A stretch of 64,000 nt of DNA from Pseudomonas sp. dw_612 (lineage in GTDB: Bacteria; Pseudomonadota; Gammaproteobacteria; Pseudomonadales; Pseudomonadaceae). The translations under genes and the position numbers were made by a program. The stretch lies in the NCBI RefSeq assembly GCF_018449725.1, contig NZ_JAAVVC010000025.1, positions 1 through 64,000 on the forward strand, in the 5' to 3' direction. The notes beneath the pieces were generated by a model. It saw nothing but the letters and a program-made list of their open reading frames with translations. It ran no database searches and was not told the origin of the DNA. Positions 34,203-42,425 of this stretch are shown here, in pieces; the stretch's first letter is position 1, and each line of letters opens with the position of its first letter.

Positions 34203-34468
34203 ACCCGCATATGCCGATGACCCAAAACGAATGCGACATCCCGGTGTTGCTGGTGGCCACGCAAGCACCATTGGACGTGTTGCACAGCAATGCCGCGACT
34301 CGGTTTCTAGCGGGGACGCAGATGATGGAGAGCCTGGCCAGCCTGGATATCACCCAGGCCAAGGGCGCTGATGTGCAGCAATTGGCCCACGCGGCGGCGA
34401 TGTTGTTGCGAGACGGATGTGATGTCATGGATGTGTTGGGGCGACAGATTCGGGCAGCGATGGTTTAG
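34199..34468 (+). CDS. Small helical protein, probable DUF3077 paralogue
   Basis: An 89-residue protein that overlaps the DUF3077 gene by 4 bases. Its plan mirrors that gene: APLDVLHSNAATRFLAGTQMMESLA against IPLLDALEHASVYLSCAEALA, then VQQLAHAAAMLLRDGCDVMDVLG against ATLRWASKQMLGTASSLLQASID. It looks like a diverged tandem copy and may form a heterodimer with its neighbour. No function is known. Confidence 0.65.
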   Translation: MNPHMPMTQNECDIPVLLVATQAPLDVLHSNAATRFLAGTQMMESLASLDITQAKGADVQQLAHAAAMLLRDGCDVMDVLGRQIRAAMV

Positions 34469-34476
34469 CAGTCATT

Positions 34477-34546
34477 CTGTAGGCGCCAGGCTTGCCGACG
34501 AAGGCGCCCTCAAGTACGCCTTCGCCGGCAAGCCTGGCTCCTACAG
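34477..34546. repeat. Inverted repeat pair, third sequence type
   Basis: Arms CTGTAGGCGCCAGGCTTGCC and complement with a short loop of about 25 bases. It resembles family A in layout but has different core bases. It lies between convergent genes. Confidence 0.75.
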
Positions 34547-34566
34547 TTAGCGGCTAGCGGTGGGAT

Positions 34567-36249
34567 TCAGATCCGGAACTGGCCAACCAGTTTACCGAGG
34601 CGCTGACCGAGATCCGCCAGGCTACGCGATGTCTGCGCACCGAGTTGGGTTTCGCCGGCCACGCTGTCCACCGCCACCGCAATCTGATGCACGCTGCGAT
34701 TAATCTCTTCGGCCACGGCAGTCTGTTCTTCAGCAGCACTGGCAATCTGCGCGTTCATCGAATTGATGGTGCCGATCAGCTGGGCCATGGTGTCCAGCGA
34801 AGCCCCCGCTTCGTTGGCTTGGGCCGAGGTGCCGTCGCCGGCCTCGCTGGAACGGCGCATGGCTTCCACCGCCGACTGGGTGCCGGCCTGCAAGCGGTCG
34901 ATCATGCCCTGGATTTCCTGGGTGCTGATTTGCGTACGGCTGGCCAGTGCCCGCACTTCGTCCGCCACCACCGCAAAGCCACGACCGGCCTCACCGGCGC
35001 GGGCGGCTTCGATGGCGGCGTTGAGCGCCAGCAGGTTGGTCTGCTCGGCAATCGAACGAATCACCCCGAGCACGCTGACAATCGACGACACGTCTTTTTG
35101 CAGGCTGTCGAGGGACACGCCGCTGGTGCGAATGTCGTCCACCAACGCATGGATCTTCACGATGCTGCCAGCCACCACTCGTTTGGCGGTCTGGCCTTCG
35201 GCGTCGGTCTGCTGCGCGGCGACGGCGGCGTTTTGCGCGCTTTTCGCCACTTCCTGGGCGGCGGCTGACATTTCGTTGATCGCCGTGGCGACCTGATCCG
35301 TCTCGTGACGCTGACGCTCCATCGCCTGATCCGAGCGCTGGGCCTGGTCGGACACCTGGTTCACCAGCCCGGTCAGTTGCGAAGTCATTTCGGTGATTTG
35401 TCGAACAAGACCGTGGATCTTGTCGACGAAGCGGTTGAACGAGCCAGCCAGTTGACCGAGTTCGTCTTCGCTGGTGATGGTCAGGCGCCGGGTCAGGTCG
35501 CCCTCGCCCGCCGCGATGTCATCGAGGTTGGCTTTCATCAGGTTCAGCGGACGCAGAATCGTGTTGGCCAGCAGCATCCCCGCCGCCGCAATCACCAGCA
35601 ACACCACCACGGCAATCCCGACGATGCTCAGCACCACGCCTTCCATCCGTTCGGTGACCTTGGCCTGGACCAGTGCAACCTGGGCTTCGATGCCGTCGAG
35701 GTTGACCGAGGTGCCGACCGCCATGTCCCACTTCGGCAAGTATTCGGTGTAGCCGAGCTTGGGCACCAGCACCTGAGTGTTGCCGGGCAGTGGCGAGCTG
35801 TATTCGAGGTAGTGGGTGCCGTCCTTCGCGACTTTCACCAGATCACGGTTGACGTAGACGCCGTTCGGGTCACGGTTGTCCTTGAAGCTCTGGCCCACGC
35901 CTTCGGGGCTGTTGGACTTGAACAGACGCACGGTGTTGGAGTCGTAGCCGAAGAAGTAGCCGTCCTTGCCGTAGCTGATGCTCGACAGCAACTTGACCAC
36001 CTGGGCCCGCGCCGCGTCATCGCCGGGAGCGGCGGCGTCGTAAAGCGGTTTGATCGCGGTCATGGCCACGGCCACGTAACTTTGCAGGGTGGCCTTGGCG
36101 TCCTTGAGCAGGTTCTGGCGGGTTTCCTCGACCTCCTTGCGTGCCTGTTCCTGAAGAATGAATAGCGTGGTCAGGCTGATGACCAGGGCAAAGAGCAACA
36201 CCGGGAGAACGGCAAGGGACAGGACTTTAGCCTTCAGGCTCATGCGCAT
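34567..36249 (-). CDS. Methyl-accepting chemotaxis protein with sCache sensor (CtpM/McpP-like)
   Basis: A 560-residue chemoreceptor. It has a first membrane segment at about 8-32 and a periplasmic single-Cache domain at about 35-200 (YGKDGYFFGYDSNTVRLF and DPNGVYVNRDLVKVAK are typical). A second membrane segment at about 205-228, HAMP to about 285 and the cytoplasmic signalling domain with the AIEAARAGEAGRGFAVVADEVR tip follow. Such sensors bind small carboxylates; in P. aeruginosa the gene in this position (PA2652, CtpM) mediates malate taxis. The transporter and second receptor upstream reproduce that gene order. Two ATG codons (36249, 36243) are possible starts. Confidence 0.88.
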   Translation of the reverse strand: MRMSLKAKVLSLAVLPVLLFALVISLTTLFILQEQARKEVEETRQNLLKDAKATLQSYVAVAMTAIKPLYDAAAPGDDAARAQVVKLLSSISYGKDGYFFGYDSNTVRLFKSNSPEGVGQSFKDNRDPNGVYVNRDLVKVAKDGTHYLEYSSPLPGNTQVLVPKLGYTEYLPKWDMAVGTSVNLDGIEAQVALVQAKVTERMEGVVLSIVGIAVVVLLVIAAAGMLLANTILRPLNLMKANLDDIAAGEGDLTRRLTITSEDELGQLAGSFNRFVDKIHGLVRQITEMTSQLTGLVNQVSDQAQRSDQAMERQRHETDQVATAINEMSAAAQEVAKSAQNAAVAAQQTDAEGQTAKRVVAGSIVKIHALVDDIRTSGVSLDSLQKDVSSIVSVLGVIRSIAEQTNLLALNAAIEAARAGEAGRGFAVVADEVRALASRTQISTQEIQGMIDRLQAGTQSAVEAMRRSSEAGDGTSAQANEAGASLDTMAQLIGTINSMNAQIASAAEEQTAVAEEINRSVHQIAVAVDSVAGETQLGAQTSRSLADLGQRLGKLVGQFRI

Positions 36250-36338
36250 GACGGTTCACTCTTTTGATTTTGTTGGCGTGGTTAAAGGCTTTAACGGCAG
36301 GCCAGATCAAAAGTTGAATCCCTGAACAGCCCAATCCC

Positions 36339-36428
36339 CTGTGGGAGCGAGCTTGCTCGCGATAGCGGTGGCACATTCAACATCTATGTGACTGAAAGAC
36401 CGCTATCGCGAGCAAGCTCGCTCCCACA
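36339..36428. repeat. REPIN-like pair, GCGAGCTTGCTCGCGATAGCGG subtype
   Basis: It sits between the transporter and the chemoreceptor, which are on the same strand, so it would be transcribed if the two were one operon. Confidence 0.83.
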
Positions 36429-36460
36429 TTTTGATCAATGCAGGTCAGGAAGAGAGTGGG

Positions 36461-37780
36461 TTACAGCACCATCGCCGCCACCCAGCCAAATGCCAGCAGC
36501 GGCAGGTTGTAGTGCAGGAAGGTCGGGACCACGGTGTCCCAGATGTGGTGATGCTGGCCGTCGATGTTCAACCCGGAGGTCGGGCCCAGGGTCGAGTCCG
36601 AGGCCGGCGAGCCGGCGTCACCCAGAGCGCCGGCCGTGCCGACGATGCACACGATGGCGATCGGGCTGAACCCCAGTTGCACGCACAACGGCACAAAAAT
36701 CGCCGCCAGAATCGGCACGGTGGAAAACGACGAGCCGATGCCCATCGTCACCAGCAGCCCCACCAGCAACATCAACAGCGCGCCGATGCCTTTGCTGTGG
36801 CCGATCCACGACGCCGAGGCTTCCACCAGCGTCTGCACTTCACCGGTGGCTTTCATCACTTCGGCGAATCCCGAGGCAGCGATCATGATGAAGCCGATCA
36901 TCGCCATCATCTTCATGCCTTCGGTGAACAGGTCGTCGGTGTCACGCCACTTCACAATGCCGGACACCGAGAAGATCAGGAAACCCACCAACGCGCCGAT
37001 GATCATCGAGTCCAGGAGCAATTGAACGATGAATGCTGCGGCAATCGCCACACCCGCGACCATCAGGCTCAGCGGGTTGTACTCCACCGCGACTTGCTCG
37101 ACTTTTTCGATCTTTTCCAGGTCGTAGACGCGTTTCTTGCGATAGCTGATAAAGGCTGCCGCCAGCCCCACGACCATGCCCAAGGCCGGAATGCCCATGG
37201 CATGGGTAACGTTGATGCCGCTGATGTCCACGCCGCTACGCGCCACGTTCGCCAGCAGAATTTCATTCAGGAAGATGTTGCCGAAGCCCACCGGCAGGAA
37301 CATGTACGGCGTGATAAGGCCGAAGGTCATGACGCAGGCGATCAAACGGCGATCCAGTTGCAACTTGGTCAGCACATATAAAAGCGGCGGCACCAGCAGC
37401 GGAATAAAGGCGATATGTATCGGCAGAATGTTTTGCGAAGCGATGGCCACCCCCCACAGCAGGCCGATCAGCAACCACTTGACTGAACCGCCGCCGCTGG
37501 CGTGCTGGCGATCAACCATTGTCAGGGCTTTGTCCGCCAGGGCGTGGGCCAGTCCAGACTTGGCAATCGCCACCGCAAAGGCGCCCAGCAAGGCATAAGA
37601 CAACGCCACCGTGGCCCCGCCACCGAGGCCACTATTGAAGGCTTTGAGTGTCGCGTCGATCCCCAGGCCACCGGTCAGGCCGCCGACCAGGGCCCCGATA
37701 ATCAGCGCGATCACTACGTGCACGCGGGACAGGCTGAGCACCAGCATGACGCCAACCGCGGTAATTACAGCATTAATCAT
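36461..37780 (-). CDS. Na+/H+ antiporter-family (YuiF-type) transporter
   Basis: A 439-residue inner-membrane protein with about twelve hydrophobic segments. Family marks are the re-entrant-like loop ASQNILPIHIAFIPLLVPP (about 117-135) and, near the C-terminus, TAGALGDAGSPASDSTLGPTSG with its Asp and Ser/Thr residues. Members of this COG2056 branch are annotated as Na+/H+ antiporters, but several relatives carry amino or organic acids. A gene of the same family lies between the two chemoreceptor genes in P. aeruginosa (PA2653), so uptake of a chemoattractant is a fair guess. GGAGGT lies just before the ATG. Confidence 0.8.
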   Translation of the reverse strand: MINAVITAVGVMLVLSLSRVHVVIALIIGALVGGLTGGLGIDATLKAFNSGLGGGATVALSYALLGAFAVAIAKSGLAHALADKALTMVDRQHASGGGSVKWLLIGLLWGVAIASQNILPIHIAFIPLLVPPLLYVLTKLQLDRRLIACVMTFGLITPYMFLPVGFGNIFLNEILLANVARSGVDISGINVTHAMGIPALGMVVGLAAAFISYRKKRVYDLEKIEKVEQVAVEYNPLSLMVAGVAIAAAFIVQLLLDSMIIGALVGFLIFSVSGIVKWRDTDDLFTEGMKMMAMIGFIMIAASGFAEVMKATGEVQTLVEASASWIGHSKGIGALLMLLVGLLVTMGIGSSFSTVPILAAIFVPLCVQLGFSPIAIVCIVGTAGALGDAGSPASDSTLGPTSGLNIDGQHHHIWDTVVPTFLHYNLPLLAFGWVAAMVL

Positions 37781-37944
37781 CGTTACCTCCAGGCAAGCGA
37801 AATGAGCCCGGCCGGCAGTCTGCGAAGAGCCGCCAACGGGGTTGAGGAATGGGTTTTATTAGAGGGCGCGCACTGTGCCGCACGGTCGCCCCCTTGTCAA
37901 AGCGATCAGGGCCCATGAATGTGTAACGGCTTGTGATATCGCTT

Positions 37945-38039
37945 CCTGTAGGAGCGAGGCTTGCTCGCGATAGCGGTGTGTCAGTCACATCCATGTTGAA
38001 TGTGTCGCCGCCATCGCGGGCAAGCCTCGCTCCTACAGG
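37945..38039. repeat. Family A-like pair, GCGAGGCTTGC subtype
   Basis: It lies in the 339-base divergent gap between the transporter and TlpQ-like genes. The rest of that gap holds no gene that I can see. Confidence 0.82.
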
Positions 38040-38119
38040 GTGCGGTTCGCCCTTAAGAAAAGTGACTTGCGGCCGTTAAAGTGCAAAGTCTCAGATAAAT
38101 ATCGAATAAGGACGTCTCC

Positions 38120-40267
38120 ATGTCGCTCAGACAACTCTCCATCCAATGGAAAATCACCCTGCTGGCCGGGCTTTGCCTGGCGGGTATCGTGACGCTGTTG
38201 GTGGGTCTTTCGCTGTATCGCATGGAGCACAGCTCCGCGCTGGTGAAAGCGTCGAGCATGGAGATGCTCACCGAATCCGCCCAGGCGCGGATCGAATCCC
38301 AAGGTGAAAACCAGGCGCTGAACATTCGCCAGCAATTCATGGACGCCTATCAATACGGCCACGGTTTCTCGCGCCAGGTGCTGTTCCTGCGGGATCAGGC
38401 CGAGAAGCGCTTTCTTGACGCCTTCGACCTGCGCGAAGACCTGACCCGCCAGGTCAAATCGGCGCTGCAAGCCAACCCGGAACTGCTCGGCCTGTCCCTG
38501 GTGTTCGAAGCCAATGCGCTGGACGGCAAGGACGAACTGTTCACCGGCCAGGCTGAGCTCGGCAGCAATGACAAGGGCCGCTTCGCCCTGTACTGGTCGC
38601 AACCGACGCCGGGCAAAGTGACGTCGATGGCCCTGCCCGAAAGCGACATGGCCGACACCCGCACCGGCCCCAGCGGCGAGGCAGCCAACGCCTGGTTCAC
38701 CTGCCCGCGCACCACGCTCAAGCCGTGCGTGATCGAACCCTACTTCTATGTGATCGACGGCCAGAACGTGCTGATGACCAGCATCGTGTTCCCGCTGATG
38801 GTCAACGGCAAAGTCATCGCCTCGCTGTCGGTGGACATCAACCTCAACAGCCTGCAAGCGGTCAGCCAGGGCGCGAGCAAAAAGCTCTATGACGGCCAGA
38901 CCAGCGTCAGCATCCTCAGCCCGGCGGGCCTGCTCGCCGGTTACAGCCCGGACGCCAGCAAACTCAGCCAGCGCCTGGATGCCGTGGACAAAACCAACGG
39001 TGCCGAGCTGATTCGGATGCTCGCCGCCAGCAGCAAGACCGCCAGCCTGCACAGCAACGCGCAGTTGAAAGTGCTGTCGCCGTTCCAGCCGATTCCGGGC
39101 GGCAAGCCCTGGGGCGTGTTGCTCGACGTGCCGGAGAAAGTCCTGGTCGGTCCGGCGGAAGCGCTGAAAAAACAACTCGACGACAGCAACCGCGCCGGCT
39201 CGCTGGTCGAGCTCGGCCTGGGCGTGCTCGCCGCGTTGATCGGCCTGTTGTTGGTGTGGTTGATGGCCCGCAGCGTGACCAAACCGATCCTCGGCGTGGC
39301 CCATATGCTCGAAGACATCGCCAGCGGCGAAGGTGACCTGACCCGGCGCCTGGCCTACGACAAGAAAGATGAGTTGGGCCAGTTGGCCGGCTGGTTCAAC
39401 CGCTTCCTCGACAAGCTGCAACCGATCATCGCCGAGGTGAAACGCTCGGTGCAGGACGCGCGCAGCACGGCGGACCAGTCCTCCGCCATCGCCACCAAGA
39501 CCAGCGCCGGCATGGAGCAGCAATACCGTCAGGTCGATCAGGTGGCCACCGCTTCCCACGAAATGAGCGCCACCGCCCAGGACGTTGCCCGCAGTGCGGC
39601 CCAGGCCGCCCACGCGGCGCGGGATGCGGATCAGGCGACCCGCCAGGGTTTGACCGTGATCGACCGCACCACCGCCAGCATCGGCAACCTAGCCGCCGAC
39701 ATGAGCGCGGCAATGGTGCAAGTCGAAGGCCTGGCGGAGAACAGCGAGAAGATCGGTTCGGTGCTGGACGTGATTCGCGCCATCGCCGAGCAAACCAACC
39801 TGTTGGCGCTCAACGCCGCCATCGAAGCGGCCCGCGCCGGTGAAGCCGGACGTGGTTTTGCCGTGGTGGCCGATGAAGTGCGCAACCTGGCGCGGCGCAC
39901 TCAGGAATCGGTGGAGGAAACCCGTCAGGTGATCGAGCAGTTGCAGAGCGGCACCCAGGACGTGGTCAGCTCGATGAACAACAGCCATCGCCAGGCTCAG
40001 GGTAGCGTTGAACAGGTCGGCCAAGCGGTGACCGCGTTGCGCCAGATCGGCGATGCGGTGACGGTCATCAGCGACATGAACCTGCAAATCGCCAGCGCCG
40101 CCGAGGAACAGAGCGCGGTGGCCGAGGAGATCAACAACAACGTGGCGACCATCCGCGACGTCACCGAGTCGTTGTCGGGGCAGGCGAATGAGTCGGCGCG
40201 GGTGAGTCAGTCGCTCAACAGCCTGGCGAATCAGCAGCAGAGCTTGATGGATCAGTTCCGGGTCTGA
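38120..40267 (+). CDS. Methyl-accepting chemotaxis protein with large periplasmic sensor (TlpQ-like)
   Basis: A 715-residue chemoreceptor. It has membrane segments at about 12-32 and 362-384, a periplasmic double-Cache-size domain of about 330 residues between them, then HAMP and a signalling domain with the conserved tip (AIAEQTNLLALNAAIEAARAG). There is a Cys pair in the sensor (FTCPRTTLKPCVIEP). Size and position match P. aeruginosa PA2654 TlpQ, which senses histamine and polyamines; ligand identity here is inferred from that alone. The start at 38120 follows AAGGACG. It is transcribed divergently from the antiporter-family gene. Confidence 0.88.
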   Translation: MSLRQLSIQWKITLLAGLCLAGIVTLLVGLSLYRMEHSSALVKASSMEMLTESAQARIESQGENQALNIRQQFMDAYQYGHGFSRQVLFLRDQAEKRFLDAFDLREDLTRQVKSALQANPELLGLSLVFEANALDGKDELFTGQAELGSNDKGRFALYWSQPTPGKVTSMALPESDMADTRTGPSGEAANAWFTCPRTTLKPCVIEPYFYVIDGQNVLMTSIVFPLMVNGKVIASLSVDINLNSLQAVSQGASKKLYDGQTSVSILSPAGLLAGYSPDASKLSQRLDAVDKTNGAELIRMLAASSKTASLHSNAQLKVLSPFQPIPGGKPWGVLLDVPEKVLVGPAEALKKQLDDSNRAGSLVELGLGVLAALIGLLLVWLMARSVTKPILGVAHMLEDIASGEGDLTRRLAYDKKDELGQLAGWFNRFLDKLQPIIAEVKRSVQDARSTADQSSAIATKTSAGMEQQYRQVDQVATASHEMSATAQDVARSAAQAAHAARDADQATRQGLTVIDRTTASIGNLAADMSAAMVQVEGLAENSEKIGSVLDVIRAIAEQTNLLALNAAIEAARAGEAGRGFAVVADEVRNLARRTQESVEETRQVIEQLQSGTQDVVSSMNNSHRQAQGSVEQVGQAVTALRQIGDAVTVISDMNLQIASAAEEQSAVAEEINNNVATIRDVTESLSGQANESARVSQSLNSLANQQQSLMDQFRV

Positions 40268-40277
40268 TTCCAGGTAA

Positions 40278-40309
40278 TTGATCGTTCCCACGCGCGTGGG
40301 AACGATCAA
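40278..40309. terminator. 32-base perfect palindrome after the TlpQ-like gene
   Basis: TTGATCGTTCCCACGC and its exact complement meet without a loop and start 10 bases after the stop codon. There is no T-run, so it is either an extruded terminator-like hairpin or a separate repeat class. It differs in sequence from families A and B. Confidence 0.6.
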
Positions 40310-40324
40310 AACACCCCAATCCCC

Positions 40325-40417
40325 GTGTGGGAGCGGGCTTGCTCGCGAAGAGGCCGTGTCAGTCACCATCAATGTTGGCTGGCACACCGCTTTCGCGAGC
40401 AAGCCCGCTCCCACAGG
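40325..40417. repeat. REPIN-like pair, family A
   Basis: It follows the 32-base palindrome. The remaining 200 bases before the MFS start show no gene. Confidence 0.84.
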
Positions 40418-40619
40418 TTTTTTAACAGGCTCCAGGGTTTGCGGGTTGGCGAGTGGATATTTGCGCGAACGTGATTATGCTTTAGGAAGCTTCGCCGCAA
40501 CGCGAGGCTGTCAGATCCATGCTTCACGCAATCCCATGACATCAGCCCCATGGCCTGGGTGCGACAATAAGAGTAATGAGGTGCTCCGGCCTACAACAAG
40601 CGCAAGACGGAGAAGACCC

Positions 40620-42296
40620 ATGGCCGTAATCGACAGCACAACCACGGGCAGCGCGCCCCACCACGGGATTACCAAGGAGGAGCGCAAGGTTATTTTCGCC
40701 TCGTCCCTGGGCACTGTGTTCGAGTGGTACGACTTTTACCTCTACGGCTCCCTCGCCGCGATCATCGCCAAGCACTTCTTTGCCGGCGTCAACGAGACAA
40801 CCGCCTTCATCTTCGCCTTGCTCGCGTTCGCCGCGGGTTTCGCCGTGCGACCGTTCGGTGCGATTGTGTTTGGCCGGTTGGGCGACATGATCGGGCGCAA
40901 GCACACGTTTCTCATCACCATTGTCATCATGGGTGTCTCGACGGCCGTGGTGGGCTTCCTGCCCGGTTACGCAACCATCGGCGTCGCGGCGCCGGTGATC
41001 CTGATCACCCTGCGCCTGCTGCAAGGCCTGGCGCTGGGCGGTGAGTACGGTGGCGCGGCGACCTACGTCGCGGAACATGCGCCCAAAGGCAAACGCGGCT
41101 ACTTCACCTCGTGGATTCAAACCACCGCGACCCTTGGCCTGTTTCTGTCGCTGCTGGTGATCCTCGCCTGCCGCACGATTCTCGGCACCGAAGCGTTCGA
41201 GGCCTGGGGCTGGCGGATTCCGTTCCTGCTGTCGATCCTGCTGCTGATTGTCTCGGTGTACATCCGCCTGCAACTCAGCGAGTCGCCGGTGTTCTTGAAA
41301 ATGAAAGCCGAGGGCAAGTCCTCCAAGGCGCCGCTGACCGAATCCTTCGCCCGTTGGGACAACCTGAAAATCGTGATCATGGCCCTGCTCGGCGGCACTG
41401 CCGGTCAGGCCGTCGTCTGGTACACCGGGCAGTTCTATGCGCTGTTCTTCCTGTTGCAAACACTGAAGATCGACCCGCAGACCGCCAACCTGCTGATTGC
41501 CGGCTCGCTGCTGATCGGCACGCCGTTCTTCGTGATCTTCGGCAGCCTGTCCGACCGCATCGGCCGCAAAGGCATCATCATGGCCGGTTGCATTCTCGCC
41601 GCGGCGACCTACTTCCCGATCTTCCACGCGCTGACCCAGTACGGTAACCCTGACGTGTTCGTCGCCCAGGAGAAGAACCCGGTCACGGTGATCGCCGATC
41701 CGGACCAGTGCTCGTTCCAGTTCGACCCGGTGGGCAAGGCCAAATTCACCAGTTCCTGCGACCTGGCCAAGACCCTGCTGGCGAAGCGCGCGATCCCCTA
41801 CAAGAATGACAAGGCCGAACCGGGCACCGTCGCGCAAGTGCGCATCGGCGATAAGGTGATCCCGAGTTTCGAGGGCACCGGCATGCCTGCCGCGGATTTC
41901 AAGGCTAAAAACGATGCCTTCACCGTCACCCTCAGCACAGCGCTCAAGGACGCCGGTTATCCCGAGAAGGCTGACCCGGCGAAGACCAATTACCCGATGG
42001 TGCTTCTGCTCCTGACCATCCTGGTGATCTACGTGACCATGGTCTATGGCCCGATTGCGGCGTGGCTGGTGGAACTGTTCCCGGCGCGCATCCGCTACAC
42101 CTCGATGTCACTGCCCTATCACATTGGTAATGGCTGGTTCGGTGGGTTCCTGCCGACGGTGGCGTTCGCCATGGTCGCGGCCACCGGGGATATCTATTAC
42201 GGGTTGTGGTACCCGATAGTGATTGCGGTGATGACGGCAGTGCTGGGGATATTCTTTATGCCGGAAACCAAGGATCGGGAGATTCATCATACGTAA
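40620..42296 (+). CDS. MFS transporter, metabolite:H+ symporter family, with periplasmic insert
   Basis: A 558-residue inner-membrane transporter. The MHS signature is clear: FEWYDFYLYG near residue 36, GRLGDMIGRKHTF between helices 2 and 3, and RLLQGLALGGEYGGAA near 135. Relatives import organic acids such as citrate, ketoglutarate, shikimate or proline. Unusually, about 117 residues (roughly 341-457, with Cys pairs in DPDQCSFQF and TSSCDLAK) are inserted between two helices of the C-terminal half and probably form a small periplasmic domain. GGAGA lies 7 bases before the ATG. The substrate is unknown; it stands alone between repeats. Confidence 0.85.
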   Translation: MAVIDSTTTGSAPHHGITKEERKVIFASSLGTVFEWYDFYLYGSLAAIIAKHFFAGVNETTAFIFALLAFAAGFAVRPFGAIVFGRLGDMIGRKHTFLITIVIMGVSTAVVGFLPGYATIGVAAPVILITLRLLQGLALGGEYGGAATYVAEHAPKGKRGYFTSWIQTTATLGLFLSLLVILACRTILGTEAFEAWGWRIPFLLSILLLIVSVYIRLQLSESPVFLKMKAEGKSSKAPLTESFARWDNLKIVIMALLGGTAGQAVVWYTGQFYALFFLLQTLKIDPQTANLLIAGSLLIGTPFFVIFGSLSDRIGRKGIIMAGCILAAATYFPIFHALTQYGNPDVFVAQEKNPVTVIADPDQCSFQFDPVGKAKFTSSCDLAKTLLAKRAIPYKNDKAEPGTVAQVRIGDKVIPSFEGTGMPAADFKAKNDAFTVTLSTALKDAGYPEKADPAKTNYPMVLLLLTILVIYVTMVYGPIAAWLVELFPARIRYTSMSLPYHIGNGWFGGFLPTVAFAMVAATGDIYYGLWYPIVIAVMTAVLGIFFMPETKDREIHHT

Positions 42297-42310
42297 GCAG
42301 AAAGCTTTTT

Positions 42311-42404
42311 TTGTAGGAGCAAAGCTTGCTCGCGATGGCGATGGGTCAGTCAAAAATGATGTCGACTGATCAACCGCGATCGCGAGCAAGCTTTGCTCCT
42401 ATAG
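42311..42404. repeat. Inverted pair, TAGGAGCAAAGCTTGCTCGCGAT subtype
   Basis: A further variant of the family A design, between the convergent MFS and histidine kinase genes. Confidence 0.8.
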
Positions 42405-42425
42405 GGGGTGGATACAGCACTCGTG

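Noticed and set aside
38076..38103. TTAAAGTGC ... CAGATAAA before the TlpQ-like gene as a sigma-28 (FliA) promoter.
   Set aside because: The elements are about 4 bases too close together for the usual spacing, and the -10 half is only partly matched.
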